From Sophora flavescens (lineage: Eukaryota > Streptophyta > Magnoliopsida > Fabales > Fabaceae): a stretch of 64,000 nucleotides of DNA. Every line of letters starts with the position of its first letter. Positions within the stretch are counted from its first letter, which is position 1. The translations under genes and the position numbers were made by a program. The notes below the pieces were generated by a model. The model was not told where the DNA came from. It saw only the letters and a list, made by a program, of their open reading frames with translations, and did no database searches. Positions 22,484 to 32,845 of this stretch are shown here, in pieces. The stretch covers positions 103,185,923 to 103,249,922 of the forward strand of contig CM061069.1 in NCBI GenBank assembly GCA_030762895.1. Direction: 5' to 3'.

Positions 22484-22495
22484 TGGTATTAGAGC
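22484..22495 (+). promoter_or_regulatory. Primer binding site of the Tekay/Del-like element
   Basis: TGGTATTAGAGC follows the LTR after 5 nt. It is one base different from the usual initiator-Met site TGGTATCAGAGC. Confidence 0.8.
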
Positions 22496-22677
22496 GATTC
22501 GGTTCAAAAAGCGATCGTGAGCACTGTGATTAGGGTGAATCGGCCATTTAGTTGAATCCACATCAGATAACAACTATGCTTAGAAGTTGGGTAGTGAGTC
22601 TGACGTGACATCTCTATGGCATGTAGTATTTATATTCCAGTTTTATTTAGTATTATATGTCATATTGACGTGGGCTA

Positions 22678-23940
22678 ATGATTTCTTTTAACGGGATCAT
22701 GGCTCGAGGCCGAGGTCGAGGACGTGGCAGACGTGGTGGTGGTAGAGCGATAGGGGGTGTAGAGGATGAGCCCCATCAGCCAGAGGCAGGGATTGGAAGT
22801 GGAGGAGAGTCCGCCGAGACTCTTCGGACTATCTGCGAGTTAGCATCCATTCTGTTGCAGCAGGCGCAGCAGAATACTTAGATGGTATAGAGAGAGGCAG
22901 AGTTACAGGAGCGGCAGGATAGAAGGAGAGCCGCCGATGCTGAGGATGTAGGATTGGCTACCTTTCTCAAAAGTAAGCCACCCCAGTTTGGTGGAGAGTA
23001 TGCTCCAGAGTGAGCAGAGTGGTGGATTCAGGAGCTCGAGAAGATCTTTGATACTATGAGATGCAAAGATGATAGGAAGGTGACCTATGCCACCTTCATG
23101 ATGACCGGAGGGGCTGAGTCATGGTGGAGAGGCAAGAGGAGATTGCTAGAGGCTGAGGGCAGACTGATCAGTTGGGAGCTGTTCAGAGAGTGTTTCTTTG
23201 AGAAGTATTTCCCGCGATTTGTCAGACGCGAGAAGGAGAGAGAGTTTATGAGTCTCTAGCAGGGAGACCGGTTTGTTGGTGATTACGCGGCCAGATTCGA
23301 GGCCCTGATTCAGTTTTGAATTCTACCAGAGGTTTCCAGATGAGGACTGGATGTGTAGGAGATTCGAGGAGGGTTTACGGCATGAGTTGAGGAGGGCTAT
23401 AGTGCCCTTGGATATCCTGAGATTCCCAGAGCTGGTAGAGAGGTGCAGTGCCATTAAGAGTATAGACCAGAGGCAGGCTGCAGAGCAGAGGCTGCAGCGT
23501 AGTGGGGGTCCTATCAGAGCAGGTCATCAGAGGAGAGGTGATGGTGGTTCTCAGTGGAGGAGAGGACCATACGTTAGAGCAGGATAGAGCGCTCAGACAT
23601 CTGCACCACCAACACCAGTTACCAGAGAGGGCCAGCAGCAGAGGGCCCCGGTATGTTTCATATGCGGAGGTCCGCATTATATCAGGGATTGCACTGATAG
23701 ATCTGGTTGCTACGTCTATGGCAAACCAGGCCATTTTGCTAGGGATTGCCGACAGAGAGCGGTACAGCAGCAACCAACAACCGGCAGAGGAACTGGTAAT
23801 CCTAGAGGAGCCAGTGGTTTCAGAGAAGGAGCTGGGAGAGGGGTTCCAGCAGCGGGACGACAGACGGCCAGACCTCAAGCCACGGGGAGGGTGTTTACAG
23901 TGAGAGGATCTTAGTCCTCTCAATCTGCAGATCTTATTCA
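22678..23940 (+). pseudogene. gag of the Tekay/Del-like element
   Basis: The likely start is the ATG at 22699 (MARGRGRGRGRR) in a good context. The retrotransposon Gag domain reads TFLKSKPPQFGGEYAPE, WWIQELEKIFDTM, VTYATFMMTGGAESWW and FFEKYFPRFVRREKEREFM. The C-terminal part has two zinc knuckles in the text CFICGGPHYIRDC and CYVYGKPGHFARDC, with the second cysteine of the second knuckle changed to Tyr. Stops occur at 22879 and 23011, after FMSL, and after ALIQF, with frameshifts after 23300. The protein would build the nucleocapsid and bind RNA. Confidence 0.83.
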
Positions 23941-23944
23941 AGGT

Positions 23945-24298
23945 ATGTGTTTAATATATGGCAGACTCTCGTCTGTGTTGTTTGATTCAGGCGCTACACA
24001 TTCTTTTGTGTCCCATGAGTGCGTAGATCATTTACATTTGCCCGTTTCTCAGCTACCATATACCTTGACAGTATCCACCCCTACCAGTGATCCTTTGATC
24101 ACTATGTCTGTTTGTTTACAGTGTCCTATAGTTGTTGAAAATAGGGCATTCCTTGTAGATCTCGTCTGTTTGCCTATGCAGCAGATGGACGTTATTATTG
24201 GCATGGATTGGCTTTCGGCTAACCATGTAGTGTTAGACTGTGCCCGAAAGACTTTATCTTTTATTGAGCCTTCTAGCATAGTATCTGCCAACGAATGA
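23945..24298 (+). pseudogene. Protease of the Tekay/Del-like element
   Basis: This stretch is open and has the active site LFDSGATHSFVS (D14, S15, G16 counted from 23945). CPIVVENRAFLVDLVCLPMQ and the motif MDVIIGMDWLSANHVVLDC follow, which is the classical chromovirus protease end. The frame stops at 24298 (TGA), where the family continues into RT. Confidence 0.86.
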
Positions 24299-24304
24299 GC
24301 AACT

Positions 24305-24565
24305 ATGAGGGGTTGCGGTTCTCAGCAGTATGTGATGGTTTTCTCTTTGGAAGCTAAGGAGACTTCGAGTATAGATTCTCTGCCTATTACAAGAGAGTTT
24401 CCTGAGGTTTTCCCTCCTGATGTTCCAGGTTTGCCACCAGAGAGGGAGGTGGATTTCGCTATAGATCTCATACCAGGGGCTGGACCTATTTCAGTAGCTC
24501 CTTATCGGATATCACTAGTGGAGTTGACAGAGTTGAAGAAACAGCTGGATGACATGATAAAGATG
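24305..24565 (+). pseudogene. Protease-RT junction, truncated RT start
   Basis: The frame reads QQYVMVFSLEAKETSSIDSL and then FPEVFPPDVPGLPPEREVDF, AIDLIPGAGPISVAPYRIS, and ELKKQLDDMIKMG, the conserved entry into chromovirus RT. The expected FIRPSVSPWGAP is missing. At about 24566 the text changes to a foreign LTR-like sequence (ACGGCTAGGCCGTGACAG). Confidence 0.85.
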
Positions 24566-24888
24566 GGCATAACGGCTAGGCCGTGACAGCTTTTTACTTT
24601 TGACTTCTACTTTTCAGCTCTGGTTGATCACGGCCGTGATGGTCATCACAGCTAGACCATGATAGGCTCTGTTTGGCTCCTTTTCTTCACTATTTTAGCT
24701 CTATTTCATCCAGGCTCCATCATGGCTGATTTTGATCATTTTTTCATTAATTTCTGCAAAAACAACACCACAAGACCACTTTACCCGTTCCAAGGTAAAA
24801 ACTTACAAAAAGCAACTAATTATGCCTAAACTATATGGAAAATGCATGCAAAAATGTACATAAAATATGATGTGAAATCACGCTGTCA
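24566..24888 (-). repeat. Reversed Athila-like LTR fragment with TCACGG palindromes
   Basis: On the minus strand it starts TGACAGCGTGATTTCAC and ends in the palindromic text TCACGGCCTAGCCGTTATG. It contains TCATGGTCTAGCTGTGA and TCACGGCCGTGA stepped by 23 bp, the same motif and step as in the LTR at 5351-6729, although the rest of the sequence is different. It joins the truncated Tekay/Del-like element on the left to family C on the right. The LTR assignment is an inference. Confidence 0.5.
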
Positions 24889-26330
24889 CTTACGCATGCA
24901 AGAACTGTCATATAGTCATAAATGATAAATCCTTTGTTGCTGATCTTGTATATTTACCCCTGAAAGGGCTTGATATCATTCTTGGGATGGACTGATTATT
25001 TTCCAACCACGTCCTTCTAAACTATTTTGATAAAACCTTAGTTTTTAGAACTCCAACGGAGTCTAAGAATCCGGACCTTCTCTCTACCAGTCAAGTTCAA
25101 GCTTCGATGAAAGACGAAGCCCAAGTGTACATGATGATAGCTTCCCTGGAAGTAGAGAGTAGTCCTCTTGATGTCGCCAGCTTGCCTGTTGATGTCGCCA
25201 GCTTGACGATCTCCATAGCACCCTATAGAATGTCTCCTTTAGAGCTAGCTAAGTTAAAGGAACAGTTGGAGGACCTGATGGAGAAGAAGTTCATTAGGTC
25301 GAGTGTATCCCCATGGGGAGCACCTGTGTTGTTGGTAAAGAAGAAGGATGGTAGTATGAGGTTGTACATCGACTATCGACGGCTCAATAAGGTGACCATA
25401 AAGAATCGGTATCCCCTCCCTAGGATTGATGATCTTATGGATCAGTTGATGGGCGCTTGCGCCTTTTCTAAGATAGATTTGAGGTCAGGGTACCATCAGA
25501 TTGGGGTTAAGTCTGAGGACATCCCGAAGACAGCGTTCAGGACACGATATGGTCACTATGAGTACTTGGTTATGCCCTTCGGTGTGACCAATGCTCCCGC
25601 GGTGTTCATGGACTACATGAATAAGACCTTTCACCCTTACTTGGATAAGTTTGTGGTGGTGTTTATAGATGACATCTTAGTGTACTCCAAGGGCAAGGAG
25701 GAACATGAGGAACACCTGAGGGTTGTCTTGCGGACCCTTAAGGAAAAGCAGTTGTACGGTAAGTTGTCGAAGTGTCAGTTCTGGTTAGAGGAAGTGAACT
25801 TCTTAGGACATTTCATCTCAAAGGGTGACATAGCAGTGGACCCAACTAAAGTAGAGACGGTGCTCCAATGGGAAGTACCTAAGTCTGTAACCGAGATTAG
25901 GAGTTTCTTAGGGTTAGCCGGGTATTACAGAAGGTGTTTATCTAAGATAGCTTTACCATTAACCCGTCTCACAAAGAAGGTAAAGTTGTTTGTGTGGGAC
26001 TCTAAGTGTAAAGAGAGTTTCCAAACCCTTAAGGATAGGTTGACATCAACATCAGTGTTAGTTTTGCCAGATCCTAGTGAACCCTTCGTAGTTTACTGCG
26101 ATGCTTCTAAGCGAGGGTTGGGTGATGTGTTGATGCAGAATGGTAAGGTAGTTGCTTGTGCTTCTCGGCAGTTGAAAACCCATGAGAAGAACTACCCTAC
26201 CCATGACCTAGAACTAGGAGCTGTGGTATTTGCCTTAAAGATCTGGAGGTATTACCTTTATGGAACGAGGTTTGAGGTTTTTAGTGATCATAAGAGTTTG
26301 AAGTAACTCTTTGATCAAAAGGAGCTGAAT
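24889..26330 (+). pseudogene. Protease end, RT and RNase H, family C copy 1
   Basis: The protease end reads LPLKGLDIILGMD and then a TGA. A 399-residue open frame from 25107 carries RT and RNase H. VSPWGAPVLLVKKKDGSMRL is near 68-85, the first catalytic aspartate is in FSKIDLRSGYHQ (about 124), FGVTNAPAVFMDYMN near 158-172, and the polymerase box VVFIDDILVYSK has FIDD at 186-189. RNase H follows with VVYCDASKRGLGDVLMQ, HDLELGAVVFALKIWRYYL and VFSDHKSLK. TAA and other stops end it at 26306. Part of the protease-RT linker is deleted next to a duplicated DVASLPVDVASL. Confidence 0.87.
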
Positions 26331-26348
26331 ATGAGGTAACGTAGGTGG

Positions 26349-27566
26349 ATGGAGTTTTTAAAGGATTATGACTTCGAATTGACCTATCACCTAGGAAAGA
26401 CCAACGTGGGGGCCGATTCCCTAAGTACGAAAACCTTGCACGTCTCCGGTTTGATGGTTAGGGAGATGGATCTAATAAAGGAGTTTAGAGACCTTAGTCT
26501 ACCTTGTGAGTTTACCCCTAAGAGTATTAGGCTTGGAACCTTGAAGGTTACCAACAGCTTAATGGATCAGATTAGAGAGGGTCAGAAGTTAGACAAATTT
26601 CTCTTGGACCAGCGAGAGTTGCTCGTTCAAAGTAGAAACCTTATCTTTAAGGATAGAAGTGATGGTTTCTTGAGGTTTAAGGATAGAGTCTGCATACCGG
26701 ATGTTCCGGAGCTTAGAAAGTTAATCCTGGAAGAAGGGCATAGGAGTTTGTTGAGTGTGCACCCAGATGCCACTAAGATGTATCAGGATCGTAAGAGGAT
26801 GTTTTGGTGGCCTAGGATGAAAAAGGATGTGGCTTAATTTGTGTATGCGTGCCTAGTTTGTCAGAAGGCCAAGAAAGAACACCAAAAGCCTTTAGGTAAG
26901 TTGCAACCTTTGAGTGTCCCAGAATGGAAATAGGATAATATCTCCATGGATTTTGTGTCTGGACTCCCTAGGACACCAGCTGGTTTTGAGGCTATATGGG
27001 TTATTGTGGATAGATTGACTAAGTCTGCCCATTTCATCCCGATGAACATGGAGTATCTTTTAGAGAAGTTAGCCAAGTTGTACATCAAGGAGATAGTTAG
27101 GCTTCATGGTGTACCCTCTAGCATAGTATTAGATAGAGACCCGATGTTTACCTCTAGGTTCTGGGAGAGTTTGCAGCATGCTTTAGGGACAAGGCTTAGG
27201 CTTAGTTCAGCTTACCACCCACAGACTGATGGACAGTCTGAGAGGACCATCCAGTCCTTAGAGGACTTGCTGAGGGCTTGTGTGTTAGAATAGTGTGGTA
27301 GTTGGGACAAGTTTTTGCCCCTGATAGAGTTCACCTACAACAGCAGTTGCCATTCCAAAGATTGGGATGGCACATTATGAGGCTCTGTATGGGAGGAGAT
27401 GTAGGACACCTTTGTGTTGGAGTGAACCTAGTGACAATGTGGTGCTAGGGCCAGAGATAGTCCAGGAAACAACAGAAAAGATCAGGTTGGTTCAGGAAAA
27501 GATGAGAGTTGCACAAAGTAGGCAAAAGAGCTATCATGATAAAAGAAGGAAGGCGCTTGAATTCTA
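26349..27566 (+). pseudogene. Integrase, family C copy 1
   Basis: The tether MEFLKDYDFELTYHLGKTNV leads to the zinc finger GHRSLLSVHPDATK with ACLVCQKAK. A TAA at 26836 replaces the GAA expected between KDVA and FVYACLVC. The core reads SMDFVSGLPRTPAGFEAIWV with the first aspartate; the second motif is LDRDPMFTSRF, where S before D is usual, and the third is DGQSERTIQSLED. Further stops follow at 26932, 27291 and in the AKIG-like segment near 27360. The last part reads YEALYGRRCRTPLCWSEP and ends at TAG 27565-27567, where a CAG is expected. Confidence 0.83.
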
Positions 27567-28010
27567 GGAAGGTGATCATGTATTCTTAAGAGTTACCCGG
27601 ACGAATGGGGTTGGTAGGGTGCTGAAAGCGAGGAAACTTACTCCGAGGTTCATTGGTCCCTACCAGATCCTTAAAAGAGTCGGCGAAGTCGCCTATCAAA
27701 TAGCCTTCCCACCGTTCTTGTCAAACCTCCATAATGTTTTTCATGTGTCGCAACTCAATGTATATCCATGACCCTAGTCACGTGATAGTACCCGACGCCA
27801 TACAGTTGAAAGAGAATTTGACGTTTGAGGTGTGACCCCTTCAAGTCAAGGATAGGAGAGTGAAGTAGCTAAGAGGCAAGGAGATTCCTTTGGTCAAAGT
27901 GGTTTGGAGTGGGGCAACCGAGGAAAGTGCTACCTGGTAGCTGGGAGGCAAGATGATGGAAGCGTACCCGCACCTTTTCGTTTGAGGTACGTAGAAATTT
28001 CGAGGACGAA
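27567..28010 (+). pseudogene. Integrase C-terminus and chromodomain, family C copy 1
   Basis: The text reads GDHVFLRVTRTNGVGRVLKA and RFIGPYQILKRVGEVAYQ, the GPY/F module, then LSNLHNVFHVSQL. After short disruptions it gives PDAIQLKENLTFEV and the chromodomain LRGKEIPLVKVVW with EESATW, ending MMEAYPHLFV. A chromodomain at this place defines chromoviruses and is thought to direct integration to marked chromatin. At least four stops break this copy. Confidence 0.82.
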
Positions 28011-28159
28011 ATTTTTATAAATGGGGTGGAATTGTAACACTCTGCTTTTTCGTTAAGTGCTTTTATAAGCTTGTTTGGTTGTTTAAGTTAGTTTTGTTAA
28101 GTTAAAATAGTTGGCTAAGGGCTTAGTGGGATTTTTGGCTTAAAAGTCCCTTTCTAGTG

Positions 28160-28314
28160 CATGAGCACGCCCGTGCTTAGAAGGCTGAAGCATGTTATAG
28201 TTTTTAAGTTGAGCACGCTCATGCTCAATGTGCAGACCGCGTTTCGCTGATGCTAAGTCCAGCACGACCATGCTCAAGGGGGAGCACGACCATGCTCAGG
28301 TCCAGCCTATATAA
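28160..28314 (+). promoter_or_regulatory. Palindrome cluster and TATA box, family C central LTR
   Basis: Copies of the 16-bp palindrome RAGCACGNCCGTGCTY lie at about 28163, 28211, 28260 and 28282. The last two are separated by a 6-nt linker. TATATAA is at 28308-28314, about 11 bp downstream. The first pair seen in the other LTR (58495 and 58517) appears collapsed to one copy here. Confidence 0.7.
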
Positions 28315-29048
28315 CTTTGGCACAAAACCTGAGGGTTAATGTGAAACCCTATTTTGTTTGTTACAGCAGCCACTGTTGCGACCTAGTGTGCCTCATTCCC
28401 TATTTCATCTTCATCCATTGCAATAGTGGAGTTTTGGAAGCCGGTTGGGAAGCTTGTGTGATCTGTTTCGGTTTAGAGGTATGGTTCGCTTCCCTTGTGG
28501 TTTCCTTTCATAATTTTTGAATAGGAAACTAATGGAATTGTGTTTGGTTTGGCTAAGGTTGAGTTTGTGTTGAGCTGCTCTGGGAACCGAGGGCAGTTTA
28601 CTATTAGGAGCTTACGTTGGAGCGACCTTCAATCCAGGTATGGGGAGAAGGGTGGTGTATATTAGGCATTGGGGGTGGTGTACGGTAAAAGGGTTCCCAT
28701 GACCCCGGTTTGTTGTGTATGTGTATATGATTAATATGATGGTTCGTTTGATTATGATAACATGATCTTGGTTGTTAATATGCGGTTTATATGCCTATGC
28801 TCATACTACGTTCTTGATGTTTATGTTGGTTATATGAACATGATGATATGTTGATGGTTGTTATTAGCATAATATTGTTGGTTGAATGGTTGATACCATG
28901 ATTGTGATGATAGTGTTGTTACTATGTTGATAATGACGTTTAGTCTTTAAATATGTTGTTAACTGGCTTAGGATTAATAGAATTAATCCCTAAACTTAAT
29001 TGGCTAAAATTGATGTTGAACTCTGCCCAAAACATTATGTCATGCGTT

Positions 29049-29245
29049 GAGCACGACCGTGCTGAACACGAAGCACGCCCGTGCTCCCAGTTTGAATTCT
29101 GGAAAATGGCCGGCAATTTAGCACGATCGTGCAGCAAAGGAGCACGCCCGTGCAGCTGAGCACGACCGTGCTCAAAAGGAAGAACGACCGTGCTCGACTT
29201 AAGTGGTAGCACGCCCGTGCTGGGGTTAAGCATGACCGTGCTCAC
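29049..29245 (+). repeat. Second palindrome cluster, family C central LTR
   Basis: Eight GCACG-N2-CGTGC palindromes have cores starting at 29051, 29073, 29121, 29142, 29160, 29182, 29209 and 29230. They form four pairs with steps of 22, 21, 22 and 21 bp. The cluster lies about 740 bp downstream of the TATA box, probably in the transcribed part of the LTR. Confidence 0.75.
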
Positions 29246-30478
29246 CCCTCCGGACAAAATCTGAAATTAAGGACTTAAACAAGGGTTTTTAACCCCAATC
29301 TCCCCAACGATGATGATGACATAGTTAATCAAAGATGAAGCTTAGATCACTTAATTAAGGACTAATTAAGATGGTTAAGTCGGTAACTGTTGGGTTACCG
29401 CACATTGATTAGTTGTACCTTGGTGCTTTTGGCCAAGGGAACCTTGACCCCGCGGTTTGGGTCTAAGGTGTTGTTGATGTTATACCTTGGTGGCCGAGAG
29501 TTTGCTCCAAGGGGGCCTTGATCCGGTTGGGTCTAAGGTGTTGCGATTGATTCCGCTAAAGGTTTAAGTGTTGCGGTAGATTCCACTACAGTCGATTCCC
29601 CTGAAGTCTTCGGTTGATTCCGTCGAAGCAAAGGAGGTGGCGTTGTCAGTTGTTTGTGGTATGCTGCATGCATCATTGGAGATGTTGTTGTTGGTGGATG
29701 TTCGACATAGGGGAGGTCGTCCTAGAGTACGGCGATCTGGTCATCCACGGTAGGTTACCCAAGGTTTGGTAATCATGCGCCCCCGTGATGAGGTATTCGT
29801 CTGTTTGATGTGTTGGCTATCCAAGGAGTAGATTCTCTGGCATTGAGTAGATTCTCAATGTGAATATTTAACTCTGAAGTCGTTCATCCTGAGTTAGTGT
29901 GGATCCACATGCATGTTGGAGTAGTGGAGTACTGTTGTATTGCACTGCATAGCATACTTGGTTGATATGATGTTGATTGGATGTTGATATATATATAACT
30001 ATGTTGATGTATGTTATGATGATGCTATGCTGTATGTTTTACCTTGCTTCATATCTCCATGTCGTATATGTTTACATGATTCTTACTCCCCATTCTTTCT
30101 TTCTTTGTTTGGCCTCATTGGCACCTTGCAGAGAATGGCGAGCAGTCAGGAGAGGAGTGACTCTGAGGAGCCACCACTCATAGTTAGGGCCTTTCTTGTT
30201 AGTTAGCTGTTCAGTTGTATCCGAGGATATTTTCCGGAACGGTTATACCAGCTCTGTTGTGACATCGGGGTTGGGTTATGTTTATACTATACGTTGTATA
30301 TCTTTTGGTTTATTTGTTTTAAACTTGTTTTATTTTCCGTGTTTTGAGCACTCGTTCATGTGGGACCTTTCTACCCTTGGACAAATGTTTTATTTAATCC
30401 AGTAAATGCATGTTTTGTGTTATATCCTTATATTTAAATTGCTTTATAACATGCGGGGTAGCAGGGTATCACATTTAG

Positions 30479-30490
30479 TGGTATCAGAGC
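30479..30490 (+). promoter_or_regulatory. Primer binding site, family C copy 2
   Basis: TGGTATCAGAGC follows the LTR end after 5 nt and matches initiator-Met tRNA, as is usual in Tekay/Del-like elements. Confidence 0.87.
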
Positions 30491-30689
30491 AGGTCTGTCC
30501 TAACAGGCCGTGGTATGAGTCTGTTGTGAGTTTGTTGTGTGCTCTTGTTTGAATTGTCTATACTCGTTATAGACAATGATGCTTTAAGTTAGATTGCCTA
30601 TCGCTTTTACCCGCTTAAGTTTCTGTGCCTGTGAGTTGCGTTGGACGTGCACAGGAACTCGTAGCAGGTAGATGATGCAACGATCAAGC

Positions 30690-31645
30690 AATTGAGGATG
30701 CATTGGCACTTCTGGCCAATGCTATTAGACAGGTCAACCATAACAATAACAATGGTGGGCCAGCTAGGTTCCAGAGGAACAACCCTCCGTCGTTCAAGGG
30801 AGCGTATGATCCGGAAGGAGGTTTGCTGTGGTTGAGGGAAACCGAGAAGAGATCTTCAGAGCTATGGATTGTAATGATAAGCAGAAGCTCATCTTTGCTA
30901 CCTTCATGTTGACTGAGGAGGCTGAGCATTGGTGGGACAACAGCAGGCTGAGGACACAGCAGTTACATGGGCTGTGTTCATGCAGAGGTTTCTGGAGAAG
31001 TACTTTCCAGCGGATATCAAGGACGAGAAAGAGATGGAGTTCTTATCCTTGAGGCAGGGATCTATGTCGGTTGGCGACTATGCAACCAAGTTTGAGGAGC
31101 TGGCGAGGTACTACACTCCTTATTAGCATGAGACAGATGATCGCTCCAAGTGCGTTAAGTTTGAAGTTGGGCTCCGACCAGATATTAAGCAAGTCATCAG
31201 CTACCAGGAGATCAGAGTTTTCCCGGTTCTGGACAACAAATGTCGGATTTATGAGGATGCTAGTCAGTTCAGAGTTGCCAAGGGGTCAGATAGTCAGAGC
31301 GGCAAGAGAACTGATCGGACAGACAAGGGTAAGCAGTGGTATGCTCCGACCGGCAAGGACTTCAAGCAGAGTGGCAATAAGCCACGGTTTCAGGAGGATA
31401 GATTCAGAGGTGGAATCCCTAATGCTCCCAGGGCTATGAGGTGTGGTAAGTGCGGAGCACAGGATCATTACTCATCCCAGTGCAAGGAGCCAGCTGTGAT
31501 TTGCTTCAGGTATGGCAAGTCTGGTCATATCAGCCGCTAGTGTGAAGGAGCCAAGGACGAGCCTCCCAATGCTAGAAGGAATCAGAAGTCCCAGGACAAC
31601 AGACTGAAGACCACTAGAAGAGTCTTTACTCTTAATGGAGCTGAA
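30690..31645 (+). pseudogene. gag, family C copy 2
   Basis: The reading passes over several frames. ALLANAIRQVNHNNNNGGPA is followed by RNNPPSFKGAYDP, then IFRAMDCNDKQKLIFATFML with TEEAEHWW, and VTWAVFMQRFLEKYFPADIK with QGSMSVGDYATKFEELARYY. The C-terminal part has one intact-looking knuckle, CGKCGAQDHYSSQC, and a second, CFRYGKSGHISRxC, with a Cys to Tyr change. A TAG follows SGHISR, and others occur near 31125 and 31652. The protein would bind and package RNA. Confidence 0.82.
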
Positions 31646-31663
31646 GCCTCCTAGTCTGATGAC

Positions 31664-32065
31664 TTGATCCATGGTACATGTTTTATTGATGGAACTCAAT
31701 TAACTGTATTGTATGATTCGGATGCTACTCACTCATTCATATCGCATGATAGGGCCAAGAGTCTTAATTTGTCTGTTACCTTTCATGAGTTTGATTTGCT
31801 TGTGTCTACACCTACAAATAAACATGTTTCCACATCTTACGCATGCAAGAACTGTCATATAGTCATAAATGATAAAACCTTTGTTACTGATCTTGTATGT
31901 TTACCCCTAAAGGATCTTGATATCATTCTTCACATGGACTGGTTATCTTCTAACCACGTCCTTCTAAATTGTTTTGATAAAACCTTAGTTTTCGGAACTC
32001 CAACGAGTCTAAGAATCCTGGACTTTCTCTCTCTGCCGCCAAGTTCAAGGTTTGATGAAAGATGA
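31664..32065 (+). pseudogene. Protease, family C copy 2
   Basis: Open for 133 residues. The active site has changed to LYDSDATHSFISHD, where the third residue of the D-S-G triad is D. CHIVINDKTFVTDLVCLPLK and DLDIILHMDWLSSNHVLLNC follow; the usual GMDW is HMDW here. The frame then leaves the family pattern near 32000. Confidence 0.82.
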
Positions 32066-32094
32066 AGCCCAAGTGTACATGATGATAGCTTCCC

Positions 32095-32845
32095 CGAAGT
32101 AGAAAGCAACCCTCCCGATGTCGCCACTTGCTCACAGTGCGGGAATTTCTCAAGTGTTCCCTGGAGATGTTTATAACTTACCCCCGAGAGAGATGTTGAG
32201 TTCACCATAGACTTAGTGCCTGGCATAGGGCTGATCTCCATAGCACCCTATAGAATGCCTCCTCTAGATCTAGCTAAGCTGAAGGAACAATTAGAGGACC
32301 CGATGGAGAAGAAGTTCATTAGGCCGAGTGTGTCCCCGTGGAGAGCACCTGTGTTGTTGGTAAAGAAGAAGGATTGTAGTATGAGGTTGTGCGTCAACTA
32401 TCGACAGCTCAACAAGGTGACCATAAAGAATCGGTATCCCCTCCCTAGGATTGATGATCTTATGGATCAGTTGATGGGCACTTGTGTCGTTTCTAAGATA
32501 GATTTGAGGTCAGGGAACGCGATATGGTCACTAGGAGTACTTGGTTATGCCCTTCGGTGTGACCAATGCTCCTACGATGATAATGGACTACATGACTAAG
32601 ACCTTTCACCCTTACTTGGATAAGTTTGTGGTGGTGTTTATAAATGACATCTTAGTGTACTCCAAGAGCAAGGAGGAACATGATGAACACCTGAGGGTTG
32701 TCTTGCAGACCCTTAAGGAAAAGTAGTTGTACGCTAAGTTGTCGAAGTGTGAGTTCTGGTTAGAGGAAGTGAGCTTCTTAGGACATATCATCTCAAAGGG
32801 TGGCATAGCAGTGGACCCAGCTAAAGTAGAGACGGTGCTCCAGCG
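32095..32845 (+). pseudogene. Truncated RT, family C copy 2
   Basis: The entry reads EVEFTIDLVPG-like text in broken frames, then ISIAPYRMPPLDLAKLKEQL and SVSPWRAPVLLVKKKDCSMR. About 50 bp after KIDLRSG (32515) are missing relative to copy 1, removing GYHQI. VMPFGVTNAPTM and VVFINDILVYSK follow, with the second catalytic Asp of the FIDD box changed to Asn (FIND). After VDPAKVETVLQ at 32842 the sequence jumps directly into the RNase H-integrase tether, so the RT thumb and all of RNase H are missing. Confidence 0.85.

Larger units (their letters stand above)
19530..24565 (+). mobile_element. Tekay/Del-like chromovirus, 5' part, truncated
   Basis: The order is a 2.95-kb 5' LTR, a PBS, gag, protease and the very start of RT, where it is cut off near 24565. 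The LTR start TGTAACATCC, the PBS TTAGTGGTATYAGAGC and the Gag and protease text (FDSGATHSFVS, ITREFPEVFPPDVPGLPPER) point to a Tekay/Del-like chromovirus. Many premature stops sit where C-to-T changes of CAG or CGA codons would place them, so the copy is old. The rest of pol and the 3' LTR are absent. Confidence 0.82.
24889..28032 (+). mobile_element. Family C chromovirus (Tekay/Del-like), copy 1 internal region, 5'-truncated
   Basis: The copy begins inside the protease (CKNCHIVIND equivalent at about 24896) and runs through RT, RNase H, integrase and a chromodomain to a polypurine tract AAATGGGGTGGAAT at 28019-28032. Its own 5' LTR and gag are missing. Its 3' LTR (28033-30473) also serves as the 5' LTR of copy 2. 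Copy 1 and copy 2 share at least two premature stops. Confidence 0.85.
28033..30473 (+). repeat. Family C LTR shared by copy 1 (3') and copy 2 (5')
   Basis: The LTR starts TGTAACACTC after the copy 1 polypurine tract and ends GCAGGGTATCACA, directly before the copy 2 PBS. The same LTR is found at 58365-60875 with a longer TA tract. It contains two clusters of GAGCACGACCGTGCTC palindromes, one before the TATA box and one at 29049-29245. Confidence 0.86.

Noticed and set aside
28953..29257. Open frames with repeated ARSCS or HGRA peptides on both strands
   Set aside because: They are read from the repeated GCACGACCGTGC palindromes in the family C LTR, and the equivalent LTR at 58365-60875 does not keep the frames.
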